A DNA stretch of 64,000 nt from Hybos culiciformis. Its lineage: Eukaryota; Arthropoda; Insecta; Diptera; Hybotidae. A model generated the notes under the pieces. That model was not told where the DNA came from, ran no database searches, and was given only the letters and a program-made list of their open reading frames with translations. The position numbers and the translations under genes were made by a program. Positions 55,601-64,000 of this stretch are shown in pieces; position 1 is the first letter of the stretch, and every line of letters starts with the position of its first letter. Where the stretch lies: contig OZ023275.1 of assembly GCA_964007475.1 (NCBI GenBank), forward strand, positions 40,481,381 to 40,545,380. The letters are read 5' to 3'.

Positions 55601-58600
55601 AGTGGGTGAAAATGAACCATATTATGATACAGTACCAATGGATAATGGTGACGGAGAATATGTTTATATAACTAAACCACAAATATTAGAGAATAACGGC
55701 AAAGCCGTTTCAAACTCATCAAGAGATGATTTGTCTACAGCTGGTAGTACATTACCGATGTCAGCAAATACTCGTAATGCAAGCAATCAACAAATGGGTG
55801 AACCGGAATCTCCTGGACGAAATTCAAATTATGTAAACATTGATTATTTCTTGCAGTAAGTATATTGTTTTAATGTTTCTGCTTTCATTTTTTTTTTTGC
55901 CTATATTGAATTTGAGCTGTAGTTCAATTTTCTTATTGGAAAGAAAAATTAAAAAAGACTAGACATAATAAAAGAATTTAAAATGTAGAACTTCAGAATA
56001 GATAATTGTACTAATCAATTTTTTTTTCCTATAATAGTCTATTAAATTTATAGAAAATGAGCATAAAAAATTTTAATTAGAAATAAGAAAACAAGAAAAC
56101 TAAGCTTATTACCTGTGGAAATATTATTTTTATCTTTCGACCATTTCCAATCATAATTTAAAATCTTTAATAAACAGTTTACTTTATTTTTATCACCGTT
56201 ATGAGAATTTTATCATATTCCATGTGATCATTGCTATTATTGAGTTTCTTGCTATGTTTGCAATGCAATTAGCTATGTGTGTAGGTATATTATGTCAATA
56301 TTTAAAATTGATTTATTATAGTGATTTGATGTTCTATATAAAATTTCTGTAAATAAGAAAGGTCTCAACGTAATTTCCGAAAAAAAAATAAGCGAAATAT
56401 TATTTTTTAACCTTTAGCGTTTCACAAAATTTACATCTTTAAAACTGCATTTTTTTTTACTTAGACCTTCATTCCGCTAAAATTTCTCGGATTAATTTAA
56501 TCTTGAAGGTAATGTAAGTGCCATAAATGTCTGTTTGAATACGATCGATGTTCCCTAAAGTTTAATTAAAAACAATTTGTTCATTGGATTTTAATGTTTT
56601 ACTTTAAAAATTCAAAGTAAGGTAATTTTGTCACGTTTGGTGCTGAAACGAAAATTAAACAACAATATTGTTTTGAAAGTTTGCTTTAATATTTTATGGA
56701 ATTTTTAACATGTACCCATTTCACGGACAAATTTCATTATATGTACCTTTATCAGAAAACTATTTTATAGGTTGTTGAACTAAACAAAATTATATTATAG
56801 ATTTCTGTTTTGTTGTCCACACTCAACCAGCGTGAATTATTATTTTTCTTTTATTAATACATATAAATGAATTTTGTCAGCATATGATAGGAGTGGACAA
56901 CCTTTATTACGGAAAGAGCTGAAAATCGTAAATTCCGTAATTAGAAATTTTTTTTTGTTACGTAATATTCAAATTTCGTTTCTTTATTTTCGTTTTGAAA
57001 AAAACTGAATTAATTTAGAAAATTTTTATTTTTTTTTGCTATACATTAGTCGCGAATAAACTCAATTAAATGCTAATTTTTTACTGAGAACTTTCTTTTG
57101 ACTTAATAAACTTCATCCTTGAGTACAAAACACAAAAAGGATATTTTGAAAAAGTAATCAGTTTCCGGACTCCTCCTCAACTCCTATTTCAAATTTCATC
57201 TTATCAGATAACAAGTATTTGGCAAATGTCACTAATTATACAATTTTACAATGGATTATTAATTTCTAAAAAAAAAAAACCCATGTCTCGCGAGTTTCAG
57301 TTTAACCATTCCTGCTAAATGGTTTTAAGTATTATGTGTATGAACATTATACGAAAAGGGTTTTAAAGAAAAATTTTATTATTTAAAGAAATTAACATTA
57401 AAAGTGAGAATTAAAAAAAAATGTTTTCGTGAAAAACGTTAAGAATAATATTTGATTAGGATTGATGAAAATTTTAATTGAGAGTGATAAAGAAAATTAT
57501 TTATTTGCCTAACAATGAAAAATGTTAACATAGAAAGGGTGTCCTTATCTTTTAAACGTGTTTCCGTTCCAATAATCAAGATTTTTTGTATATAAAATAT
57601 AAATAAAAATTTTAATATATACTTATGTGCGTCTTGTACATGAGCATGTTTTTAATAAAACTCTGTCGTTATTTTTAAAACAAAAAAAATTAAACAATAA
57701 AATTGAATTGGTAAAGTTTTTTGTTCAAAATTCGTTTTTCCTCCGTTTTTTACAAGAATGTCTATGAAAATTGGTATGTGCTTAAATGTCGATTGAAGGA
57801 ACTTAAATACAAATGTTTAGCCCTGATCATGAGAATTCAACCTACAACTGCAATAATATTCCGAAGGCTATAACAAGGAATATCGTTGTCTTAAACTAAT
57901 TGAATAAATATTACGGAAGTGTCAATTAAAAATATTAAAAAAAAATTTAAAGAATTTAAACAAAGAATGATAAAATTATTCAGACGAATATAGTTTTAAT
58001 TAATTATTATGTAATAAGAAAATTTTTTAAGAAAAAAAAAGAACTTTCTTTTTTAAATATATTTTTTTTAGCTACATATAGGCAGCATATTCATTCATGT
58101 ATTTTTTTGATTCTCTGTTTCTAAAACATTAATAAAATTAGTATTAAATTTTCTATAATCATTAATTATTTTGCCACATTGTGGTGTACCTACTTATTTT
58201 TTTCTTTCAGTCAAAGTAATGAACAACGTTCAAACTCTGTTGATAGTGATGGTGAATTAGATGTACCACCAATAATGCGTACTATTTCACACGATGAACA
58301 ACAACATCATCAAATTTCTCAAACCCCAGGCGCATTAAGAAAGGTGAGAGAATTATGTTGTGTTATGTTATAAAGTTCATGTGCACGCAAGCAAAACTTT
58401 AATTTATCAAATAAAAAATAATTAGTTTAAATAAATCCATCTAGATAATGAAAGTTTTTATTTCATATGTATTTATGAATCTCACTTTTTAAGGCAATTT
58501 AAAAACAATTAAATTTTTTTTTTTGTGATTTATGAAAAATTAAACAAAAAATGAGAAGAATTATTGTATTTAGTAATAATTAGTTATTTAGCCAATTTCA

Positions 58601-61600
58601 CCTATAAATAAGTATAAAATTCAATTCAAGTAAGATAAGGACAAAAGCAGTTTCTGTTCTTAAGATAGCTTTAGAATTATTGAAAAGTAGAAAAAATAAC
58701 TTAAGGGTTAGTCTTAAAAAATATGGTTTTTATATTTATTTTTGTCGATGGTTATTTGAAAGTTGTTATATAAATTTTCTCATTACGCTTTATTTTTTTA
58801 TGAAATCTTAATAAGAACTCATACAATATTTGGCAGTATGTATTGAAAAATAATATATTATATATATCTAATTAATTTTCAAGTTTTTCGGGAAATTCTA
58901 TGTTATGCTGTAAAATTAAAAGTTATAAAATGTACGATTTATGCAAATCTGATATTTATTTCTAACTATCGTGAACATTAAAGTATTATTTTTATGATAA
59001 CATCATTTCTCTTTTTCATTTATGAAATAAAAAAAAATGTGAAAAAAGGTTTTGCAGTAAAATAATCTTTAATAACATTAAAACCATAAATTAATTGAAT
59101 TAAAAATTCTAAACAGATTTTCACCTACCGCAATAATCGGTTAAGTTAAATACAAAATAGTGAAGTAATTATACCATAAAATTATTTAAAAAAAAAAATT
59201 TTTTTTTTTTTGTTCAACAGAAATTCGACTTATAATTTTTTGTTGTTAATTCGTTATATGGTTATGACTCAGAAAATATTTATGAAATTTTTATAAATCA
59301 TAATATTATTGTTAATTTAACAACATAGAATAGTATCTTCACATTTGTTTTTGCCGACCAAACTTTAATGGCAATATTTTTGGTTAATTTTTTTTCATGT
59401 GTTTTGTACGTCATTTAAATATTAAAATTGATTTACTTAATAGAACATTAACTTAAATGTAATAACTTCTGACTGTTCATATGAAATATTATTGCCTTAA
59501 TTTTAGAACTAAAAATCGAATAGAATATTTTATTTTAGCATTAGCAATGGGGATTAAATTGATTAATATTCGGGTAATAAGAAATATTTCCAAGTTTATG
59601 ATAAGTGTCTATGACAGAAAAAACACCAACTCATATTGTCATGATATTTTATTTTTCATGTCATCAGGCAGTTTTTTTTCATGATTTTCTTTTTAAATTA
59701 CAGAACTCAGGAAATTTACGTGGAACCAAGATTCGTTCAATTTTAAACAGTATTATCCAAAGTGAAGGAATTTATGTTGAATGTTTGAACAAAATGATGC
59801 AAGTAAGAAGTTAAAAATTATTTGTATATAATTAAACAATGTTTCTATTTACAATTTACAAACAATCGGTACAAACATACATACTAAAATTATTTCATAT
59901 TAATTTTTTATACGTAATATTTTTTTTTTTACTTTAATATTACTACATTTCGTATTCAGTGACAAAGTTATCCATTTTGTAAAATTTATAATATATCTGC
60001 CTAAAGATGGTCGACGATAACTGTTTCCTAGCGAAAGATGATTATTTTCATATTAACATATCTGATTACTCTTTTTGCTTGTTTTTATGGTCGTTTTCTT
60101 ACGTTTGGGTTCGCCGCTCGTGCCGAGCCTGACAACATTATTAGGAAACCATAACTATATTCCCTAAAAAATGTATGATATATTAAAAAGAATATATTAT
60201 AAAATCTATTTCTATTGTTAAAAAAAAAAACAGAGAAATATGCTTATTTATGTACATTGTTCATATAGATACACTACATACATACATGTCTCAAATAAAG
60301 TCTTTAATTCTTTTACTGTGATTAATATAATTATAATTAAAATTTTAGTATAAAAAGGCTATTCATGCTACATTAAGAACATCACAGCCTGTGATAAAAG
60401 AAGATGAAGAAAATACAATGTTTTTTAAAATAGACGAACTTCATGCAGCTCACACAAGTTTTTTGTCTGATTTAACACAAAAATTAAATGTACCAGAAGG
60501 TGCTGACATAATGGTTGGAGATGCATTTAAACGTTTGGCAGACATTATTGATTTATATAGTGCATTCTTGCATAATTATGGTCAAGCCATTGATACAGTA
60601 AAAAAATGTTCTGCAAACAATCCACAATTTAAACAAATCGTTACATCAATTATATTAAATTTAAAAAATGAGCAACAATTAACTTTAGAAGATTTATTAC
60701 ATAAGCCAGTAGCAAGAGTTCAAATAAATGCTCTCGTATTCAATGATTTACTTAATGAAACTCCCCCACAACATCCAGATTATCAGTTGCTTCGACAAGC
60801 CCAAAAAAATATTCACATATTTTTAAAGCAATTTAATGTAGTAAATCAGCGTTTCACAACCGAGTCGAAAAATCTTAGGCGGATGGTAAAAAATTCATTT
60901 ATTGTTGAGCTTGTTGATGGTCATCGAAAATTGAGACATTTATTTTTATTCAATGATGTTATCGCATGTGCCAAATATAAAGCGTCTGGTCGTGATAGAT
61001 TTTTTGAGCTCGAGTTGAAATGGTTTGTCCCATTAAAAGATCTTATTATTTATGGAGACGACAGCACTGAACTAAAAGAATCAAGTCCAGCAAATATTTT
61101 GCAATTGAAATCACAAGCTTGCACTGTTAGAGATCAAATTTTGTTAGAGGAAAAAGATGATAAAAAATCGAAATCAAATGGAATTCGGATGGGAGATAAA
61201 CAACGTAGAAAATTAGCAGATTTAGAGTGTCAACTAGTATTGGCGTCACCAAATTTAGTGTTTCGAATTGGAAATAGATCAACAAATAAATTAATGACTT
61301 TCTTTTTAAGTTCAGATTTCGAAAGAACGCAATGGATTGATAAAATAATAAACTTGAAGGTAAAAAAACAGATAGTTTCAAAAAATAAAAATATCAAAAC
61401 AATAAATTGAAAAAAAAAAAATAAAATTTTTCTTCAAACGAAAAGTTTTAAAGTATTCTCTAGTCATTTTTTTTACAATCTTTTTTGGTTCATAATGAAA
61501 ATTTGTCTTTTAGCAATCTTGTAATATACCCGGTGGAAGTACAATCAACAACCTAGAAATTCAGGCATTCGTTTTTGCAATGCAGTCCTCAATTAAACCT

Positions 61601-62916
61601 GACATGGGCTCATATTTAATGCGTAATCGTAATGATGAAAGCCTTTTAGTTGGTGATTTGCACATTAATGTTCAAGGGCTTACTGGCTTAGAGCAACAAG
61701 CTGATATGTATATTTGCTTAGAAGTAGATTCTTATGGACATTACTTCAGGAAAGCAAAAACGAAAATGGTTTGTCGAAGCACCAGTCCGCTATGGAACGA
61801 AAGTTTTGTTTTGGAATTGGAAGGAAGTCAAAATGTCAGAATTTTATTATATGAAGCTTTGGAGCCAAGACCTTCACTAAGAGCAAAATACGTGTTAAAG
61901 TTGAGCAGGAACTGGCTAAAAGAATCACCACAAAATACACCGATTCGGTTGTCAGAATCAATAACACTAAGTACTACATTACGTTTTGTTCCTGGCGAAG
62001 TGACTCTAAGACGTGTTCCTACTTCAAAAGCTGGAGCTTTATTCGGTGCCAAATTGGACCAAGTCAGAAAGTATAGTTTTTTGTAATTTTTAGTTAATCA
62101 TAGACTCATATAATCTCTAAAATATTTTTAGACGTGAAAAACGTGAAATTCCATTCATCATTAGCGCTTGCATTCGTGAAGTTGAGCGAAGAGGAATGCC
62201 TGAAGTTGGAATTTATCGAGTTAGTGGTTCCGCATCAGATTTAGCTAAATTGAAAAAATCTTTTGAAACAAACGCATACGAAGCTGAACAATTATTAAAA
62301 GAAGTTGATGTTCACTCCGTTACCGGAATATTAAAATCTTATTTGAGAGAGTTACCTGAGGCTCTTTTCACCGACGCTCTTTATCCAAAATTATTTGAAA
62401 TATTCAATCAATTTAGTAATATTAATGAACAGGGAAGAATTCGAGCTTTAATGGCAGCATTTAGGCAACTGCCTGAAGCTAATCAAGCATCAATTCAATA
62501 TATATTGGATCATTTAATAAGGTAAAAATAATAATGATTTTAAAAAATTTTCATTTTGTAAGTTTGATTGATTTTAGCTAAAAACAAACTTTAAATACTG
62601 ATTTTCTCGAAGTTAATCGTTACAAACATAAAAATTCTTAAAATTAAACTTATATTTTTTCTGACAGAATTCATCAACAAGAAAGTGAAAATAAAATGTC
62701 CTTGCATAACTTAGCCATGGTATTTGGGCCAACATTACTTCGACCAGGGCATACACAATCCAAACAAAAAAATTTATTAGAATCATCAACTGTTGACGTA
62801 ATGGTAAGAAAATATTGTTTGTTTAATCAGTTTCTGAAATTTAATCGTTTTTTTTATTTTAGGCTCAAGCTGGAATTCTCTATTGCTTTCTGCAAGCACG
62901 TTTAAAAAAAGACTAG
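13304..62916 (+). CDS. BCR: BCR/ABR-family RhoGEF-RhoGAP (RhoGAP1A-like), eleven coding exons
   Basis: A dual Rho regulator: the DH-PH module exchanges GDP for GTP on Rho GTPases and the C-terminal RhoGAP domain stimulates hydrolysis, usually on Rac. Exons: 13304-13639, 24241-24899, 54949-55477, 55542-55855, 58211-58343, 59704-59802, 60349-61359, 61514-62070, 62132-62521, 62668-62803, 62863-62916. Phases match at every junction and the sum is 1405 codons (human BCR is 1271). Order: coiled-coil oligomerisation (about 8-75), low-complexity Ser/Asn/Pro linker (about 76-657) with a PPRPPPK motif near 330 and YVNI at 605, DH (about 660-865), PH (about 865-1027), C2 (about 1055-1165), RhoGAP (about 1213-1395, arginine finger R1242 in GIYRVSG). 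The full mammalian BCR order is kept, apart from the BCR kinase region, which I do not recognise in the linker. The C-terminus is short ([17 protein letters not shown]). Additional small exons in the 30-kb intron cannot be excluded, but none is needed. Confidence 0.92.
17645..19947. repeat. 20-bp exact inverted repeat, possible ends of a 2.3-kb degenerate element
   Basis: TATTTAAACCTCGATTTAAA (17645-17664) is exactly complementary to 19928-19947, with weaker inverted similarity outside (AAATTTTATTAAAAT against AAATTTTTAAAAT). The 617-bp element at 17711 is nested within. No coding remnant or target duplication was seen; low-complexity coincidence is possible. Confidence 0.3.
17711..18327 (-). 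mobile_element. 617-bp TIR element, copy 2
   Basis: Reverse complement of 11312-11928 with only scattered single-base differences and no net length change, so both insertions look young. Ends are TAGTCCAAGAGCTCGCAACG and CGTTGCGAGCTCTTAGACTA. Flanks fit TA duplication. The copy lies in intron 1, and copy 1 upstream of exon 1, so the pair brackets the promoter and first exon in inverted orientation. Confidence 0.88.
20741..21037. mobile_element. 297-bp foldback MITE with AGTAA target duplication
   Basis: Ends CCAAAAAG...CTTTTTGG, flanked on both sides by AGTAA (5 bp). The two arms, about 100 bp each, are almost perfect inverted repeats (AAGAGGAATCAGTCCCATAC against its complement at 21000-21020; ATCACAACCCCATGAGC against GCTCATGGGGTTGTGAT), leaving a loop of about 90 bp. 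No ORF. The 5-bp duplication does not settle the superfamily. Confidence 0.85.
24241..24899 (+). CDS. BCR: BCR-like exon 2: low-complexity linker
   Basis: Starts after TTTTACAG in phase 0 ([16 protein letters not shown]) and ends in phase 2 within KRKVPPR. Rich in Ser, Asn, Thr and Lys with a serine run near the end ([13 protein letters not shown]). No domain was recognised. The split Arg codon joins exon 3 to give PPRPPPK, an SH3-ligand-like proline motif. Confidence 0.88.
33148..34323 (+). mobile_element. pogo/Tigger-like DNA transposon, deletion derivative
   Basis: Ends GGGTCAAGTGGGG and CCCCACTTGACCC, each flanked by TA, the Tc1/mariner-pogo target duplication. Subterminal GGGGTAATTGTGAA motifs recur in both orientations (33158, 33173, 33500-33560, 34075-34090, 34302). 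Broken frames in the middle encode recognisable transposase pieces: [20 protein letters not shown] (the W-F..F..RNP.LS..KPE signature of CENPB/Tigger N-termini) and [16 protein letters not shown] (the first catalytic Asp region). The remainder of the DDE domain is missing, and the frame has shifts and stops, so it is non-autonomous. Confidence 0.82.
36576..36611 (+). promoter_or_regulatory. Recursive splice site (ratchet point) in intron 2
   Basis: A pyrimidine-rich tract ending ATTTATTTTTTCGTTTCAG abuts GTGAGT at 36605^36606: a strong 3' splice site fused to a strong 5' splice site with no exon between. This is the architecture of zero-nucleotide exons that remove long fly introns in steps. 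It would divide the 30-kb intron into 11.7 kb and 18.3 kb and regenerate AAG|GTGAGT after the first step. It was the only AG|GT in either long intron that I found with both a good tract and a good donor. Confidence 0.65.
38080..38175 (+). repeat. tRNA-like B-box sequence, possible SINE remnant
   Basis: GTTCGATTC at 38143-38151 matches the Pol III B box exactly, in a locally GC-richer patch followed by CTCACCTCGCACTGG. The upstream TGGTATTGACG is a poor A box, and the T-stem does not pair well. Could be a degenerate tRNA-derived SINE or coincidence. Confidence 0.25.
41028..41654 (+). mobile_element. Harbinger-like deletion derivative with MADF fragment, TTA target duplication
   Basis: Ends AGCGGCGGTCACACGAGG and CCTCGTGCGACCGCCGCT, both flanked by TTA, the TWA duplication typical of PIF/Harbinger. 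About 36 bp of near-perfect TIR (through GGTTTACCAGCCGC) gives way to CAGC-rich, partly palindromic subterminal DNA. Near 41350-41430 one frame reads [19 protein letters not shown], followed by SYLKRP, with the pattern of the start of a MADF domain (aromatic..Y....LW....P.Y), the DNA-binding module many Harbinger elements encode beside their transposase. The start ATGGGACC at 41306 is soon broken. The frame ends early, so this is a non-autonomous remnant. Confidence 0.75.
43484..44139. repeat. GC-rich array of 38-bp palindromes, probable foldback element
   Basis: A 656-bp island of much higher GC than its surroundings. Flanks repeat GGAAAT (43478-43483 and 44140-44145; up to CCCCGGAAAT if ends are shifted), like a target duplication; ends are GGGGG and CCCCC. 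Inside, a 38-bp palindrome, GCGGCCTTATTTC plus complement around a TTTT.AAAA core, starts at 43534, 43584, 43634 and 43684, exactly 50 bp apart, and again at 43860, 43969 and 44033, with a partial copy at 43910. Three half units (CGCGGCCTTATTTC) close the right end. The centre (43795-43860) is C-rich (CCGCCCGCCCGCCG). Short frames through it are artefacts of repetition. Confidence 0.75.
45771..45826. repeat. 12-bp minisatellite (AACTGACCTGTG)
   Basis: About four tandem copies of AACTGACCTGTG with slight variation. Just downstream, GTTAGTTTGCAGAC and GTCAGTTTGCAGAC (near 45898 and 45919) form a second short direct repeat, so the patch may be part of an older element. Confidence 0.6.
47381..47395. 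repeat. AG dinucleotide microsatellite
   Basis: Fifteen bases of uninterrupted AG repeat in intron 2. Confidence 0.7.
54949..55477 (+). CDS. BCR: BCR-like exon 3: SPTGSL repeats
   Basis: Acceptor TTGTTTTCAG; the first base completes the Arg split from exon 2 ([13 protein letters not shown]). Ends in phase 0 before GTATAA. It contains KSDSLD twice plus KSSDLA, and three copies of SPTGSL(N/C)K between about 55277 and 55420. Serine-rich, unstructured, likely phosphorylated. The apparent stop at 55481 is in the intron. Confidence 0.9.
55542..55855 (+). CDS. BCR: BCR-like exon 4: tyrosine motifs, YVNI Grb2-type site
   Basis: Acceptor TTATTTAG, start [14 protein letters not shown] in phase 0, end in phase 2 at CA|GTAAGT. 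Carries [19 protein letters not shown] and [11 protein letters not shown]605 in YVNI fits the Grb2 SH2 consensus (pYxN) and corresponds in sequence and location to human BCR Y177 (YVNV). Exon 5 completes the split His codon (LHQSNEQ). Confidence 0.9.
55856..58210 (+). other. BCR-like intron 4
   Basis: 2.36-kb phase-2 intron, donor GTAAGT, acceptor TTTTTTCTTTCAG. AT-rich; no gene or defined element was recognised. Confidence 0.8.
58211..58343 (+). CDS. BCR: BCR-like exon 5
   Basis: 133 bp, phase 2 to phase 0, encoding [20 protein letters not shown] through PGALRK, the last linker residues before the DH domain. Donor AAG|GTGAGA. Confidence 0.85.
58344..59703 (+). other. BCR-like intron 5
   Basis: 1.36-kb AT-rich phase-0 intron with acceptor TTTTAAATTACAG. 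Open frames at 59481-59684 are non-coding by content. No repeat element was recognised. Confidence 0.75.
59704..59802 (+). CDS. BCR: BCR-like exon 6: start of DH domain
   Basis: 33 codons, phase 0 at both ends, including [20 protein letters not shown], which matches DH helix 1 (conserved region 1, E..Y...L). Donor CAA|GTAAGA. Confidence 0.87.
59803..60348 (+). other. BCR-like intron 6
   Basis: 546-bp phase-0 intron, AT-rich apart from a patch near 60095-60135 (TTTGGGTTCGCCGCTCGTGC) that I cannot assign. Confidence 0.75.
60349..61359 (+). CDS. BCR: BCR-like exon 7: DH and PH domains
   Basis: 337 codons, phase 0. DH conserved region 2 and 3 signatures are visible: [50 protein letters not shown]. 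Then the BCR-type linker and [34 protein letters not shown], and the closing helix with the invariant Trp ([14 protein letters not shown]). An insert rich in Lys/Asp near 61140-61200 occurs between PH strands as in vertebrate BCR/ABR. The frame running past 61359 is intronic. Confidence 0.95.
61514..62070 (+). CDS. BCR: BCR-like exon 8: C2 domain
   Basis: Acceptor TTGTCTTTTAG, phase 0 start, phase 2 end (AGAAA|GTATAG). The C2 domain reads [58 protein letters not shown]. Such C2 domains bind membranes or proteins. The last residues ([13 protein letters not shown]) match the BCR/ABR C2-to-GAP linker. Confidence 0.94.
62132..62521 (+). CDS. BCR: BCR-like exon 9: RhoGAP domain with arginine finger
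   Basis: Starts [10 protein letters not shown] in phase 2 and ends in phase 2 at ATAAG|GTAAAA. It holds [20 protein letters not shown] with the catalytic arginine finger (R1242) and [19 protein letters not shown], the second RhoGAP signature. The active site looks intact, so GAP activity is expected. Confidence 0.96.
62668..62803 (+). CDS. BCR: BCR-like exon 10: RhoGAP C-terminal half
   Basis: Phase 2 to phase 0. [20 protein letters not shown] contains the conserved Asn-Leu-Ala..FGP motif that contacts the GTPase. Donor ATG|GTAAGA. Confidence 0.95.
62863..62916 (+). CDS. BCR: BCR-like exon 11: C-terminus
   Basis: Eighteen codons with stop, [17 protein letters not shown], the last RhoGAP helix. 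It ends sooner than human BCR/ABR, which continue about 20 more residues to a PDZ-ligand-like TEV end; that tail is absent here. Confidence 0.88.
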   Translation, partial: AQAGILYCFLQARLKKD

Positions 62917-64000
62917 TGGTTTCAGCGTGCTTTAGCTTTTAGATTCGCTTATTAAGAATAATTTATAGTAATATTCACTTTTAAAAAGAAACTAGAAATT
63001 ATCAAAAATAAATAAAAATAAACAAAAAAGGAAATATATTAATAAAAAGTCAAAAAAATTAAACACTACACTTTGCTTTAGAGTCAAACAATTTTTTGAT
63101 TTTCTTGCCGTCTGAAATTTATGAGCCAAATATCAGTGAAAAAAAGTTTTTGTAAAGCAAAACTTTTTCAATTAACATTTTATTTTTCTAAGCTTTAAAC
63201 TGTTTTTATAAAATCTCATTTGGAAGTATGTGTAAGTGCTCAAAGAATTAGTTTGCAAAGTTTTTTAATTTATCACTAATTTATCTTAACTTCAATGGAA
63301 TAAATAATTTATTGATTAGTTCCTTAAGTTCAAATCAGACTTTTGGTTATTAAATTTATAAAACAAACTTTTGTCCAGCATTAAATTATCAAATTAAAAG
63401 TCTAATTTATAAAAAAAACTATTGAATACCAATCATTTAATGTTTTTTATCATTTTTATAATTATAATAATAATTGACGAATTTCTGTAAATATTTTTGT
63501 TATTTTGATGTAATACTTTTTATTTTGTTTATTGATAATTTTATGAAAATATTAAAACAAGTTTTATTATTTGTATTGTTAAAAAATACATAGAAATTTT
63601 ATATATTATAAAAAATAAATTTATTTAACTGTTTAGATTTCTATGTTTCATTAATGATAATGTACATCGTTTTTGTTTTGGAAAATGATAAAAATATATA
63701 TAAAACAAAATTAATAACTTAAACATGCTTGTTAAAGAATTATACAAAGCTTTGTTTTTTTGAATAACTTCGCAAATTTCTGCAAAGCAATAGCGAGTTT
63801 TTATGTGAATATCTAGAACAAAGCCCAATCATGTATCTATATTTATTTGCTCAAAAACATAAATCATAGACGATAACAACAAAAAAACATATTTAATTTT
63901 TCTTTGTTAAGAGGCCTACCACCTAAAATATATTTCAAAAATGCGAAAGAGATTTTATGAAAAATCACTTGTGGAATTTCACAAAACTATATTTAAAAAT
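62917..64000 (+). other. BCR-like 3' UTR and downstream DNA
   Basis: The first AATAAA after the stop is at 63007-63012, 91 bp downstream, with others near 63300 and 63611, so alternative poly(A) sites are possible. Beyond about 63600 there is AT-rich DNA without a supportable gene. A 67-codon minus-strand frame (63625-63828) has no recognised features. Confidence 0.5.

Overview
The window is AT-rich animal nuclear DNA, almost certainly from an insect. Genes have short exons, GT-AG introns and AATAAA poly(A) signals, and there are many small DNA transposons. The recognisable genes read as insect orthologues: deltex, ribosomal protein L7A, and a BCR/ABR-type RhoGEF-RhoGAP (RhoGAP1A-like). A dipteran is possible, since from memory dx and RpL7A are close together on the Drosophila X, but I cannot fix the order from sequence alone.

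Layout. 1-1887 (-): 5' part of deltex, five exons, cut by the window edge. 1888-3131: divergent promoter region with a perfect CRE palindrome and a CCGGAC-rich inverted-repeat fragment. 3132-5675 (+): complete RpL7A, four exons; introns 2 and 3 each hold a copy of one box C/D snoRNA. 6077-11144: a three-gene PIF/Harbinger-derived cluster. A transposase-like gene (8116-9570, +) has an open frame but has lost two catalytic aspartates. It is flanked by two paralogous Myb/SANT-like plus coiled-coil genes (6077-7288 and 9785-11144, both -) with identical exon phases.

13304-62916 (+) is one gene of about 50 kb encoding a predicted 1405-residue BCR homologue: N-terminal coiled-coil oligomerisation, proline-rich linker, YVNI Grb2-type site, DH, PH, C2, RhoGAP. 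I reconstructed eleven coding exons; every junction is phase-consistent. Intron 1 is 10.6 kb and intron 2 is 30 kb. Intron 2 contains a textbook recursive splice site (ratchet point) at 36605^36606.

The introns and upstream flank carry mobile DNA with ends visible by eye: two 617-bp TIR elements in opposite orientation (11312-11928, 17711-18327); a 297-bp foldback MITE with AGTAA target duplication (20741-21037); a pogo/Tigger-like deletion derivative with TA ends (33148-34323); a Harbinger-like deletion derivative with TTA duplication and a MADF-domain fragment (41028-41654); and an unusual GC-rich array of 38-bp palindromes on a 50-bp period (43484-44139).

The most interesting items are the possibly domesticated Harbinger/Myb cluster, the palindrome array, the ratchet site, the duplicated intronic snoRNA, and the BCR Grb2 site. 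Exon ends come from reading splice consensus and phase, not from transcripts.
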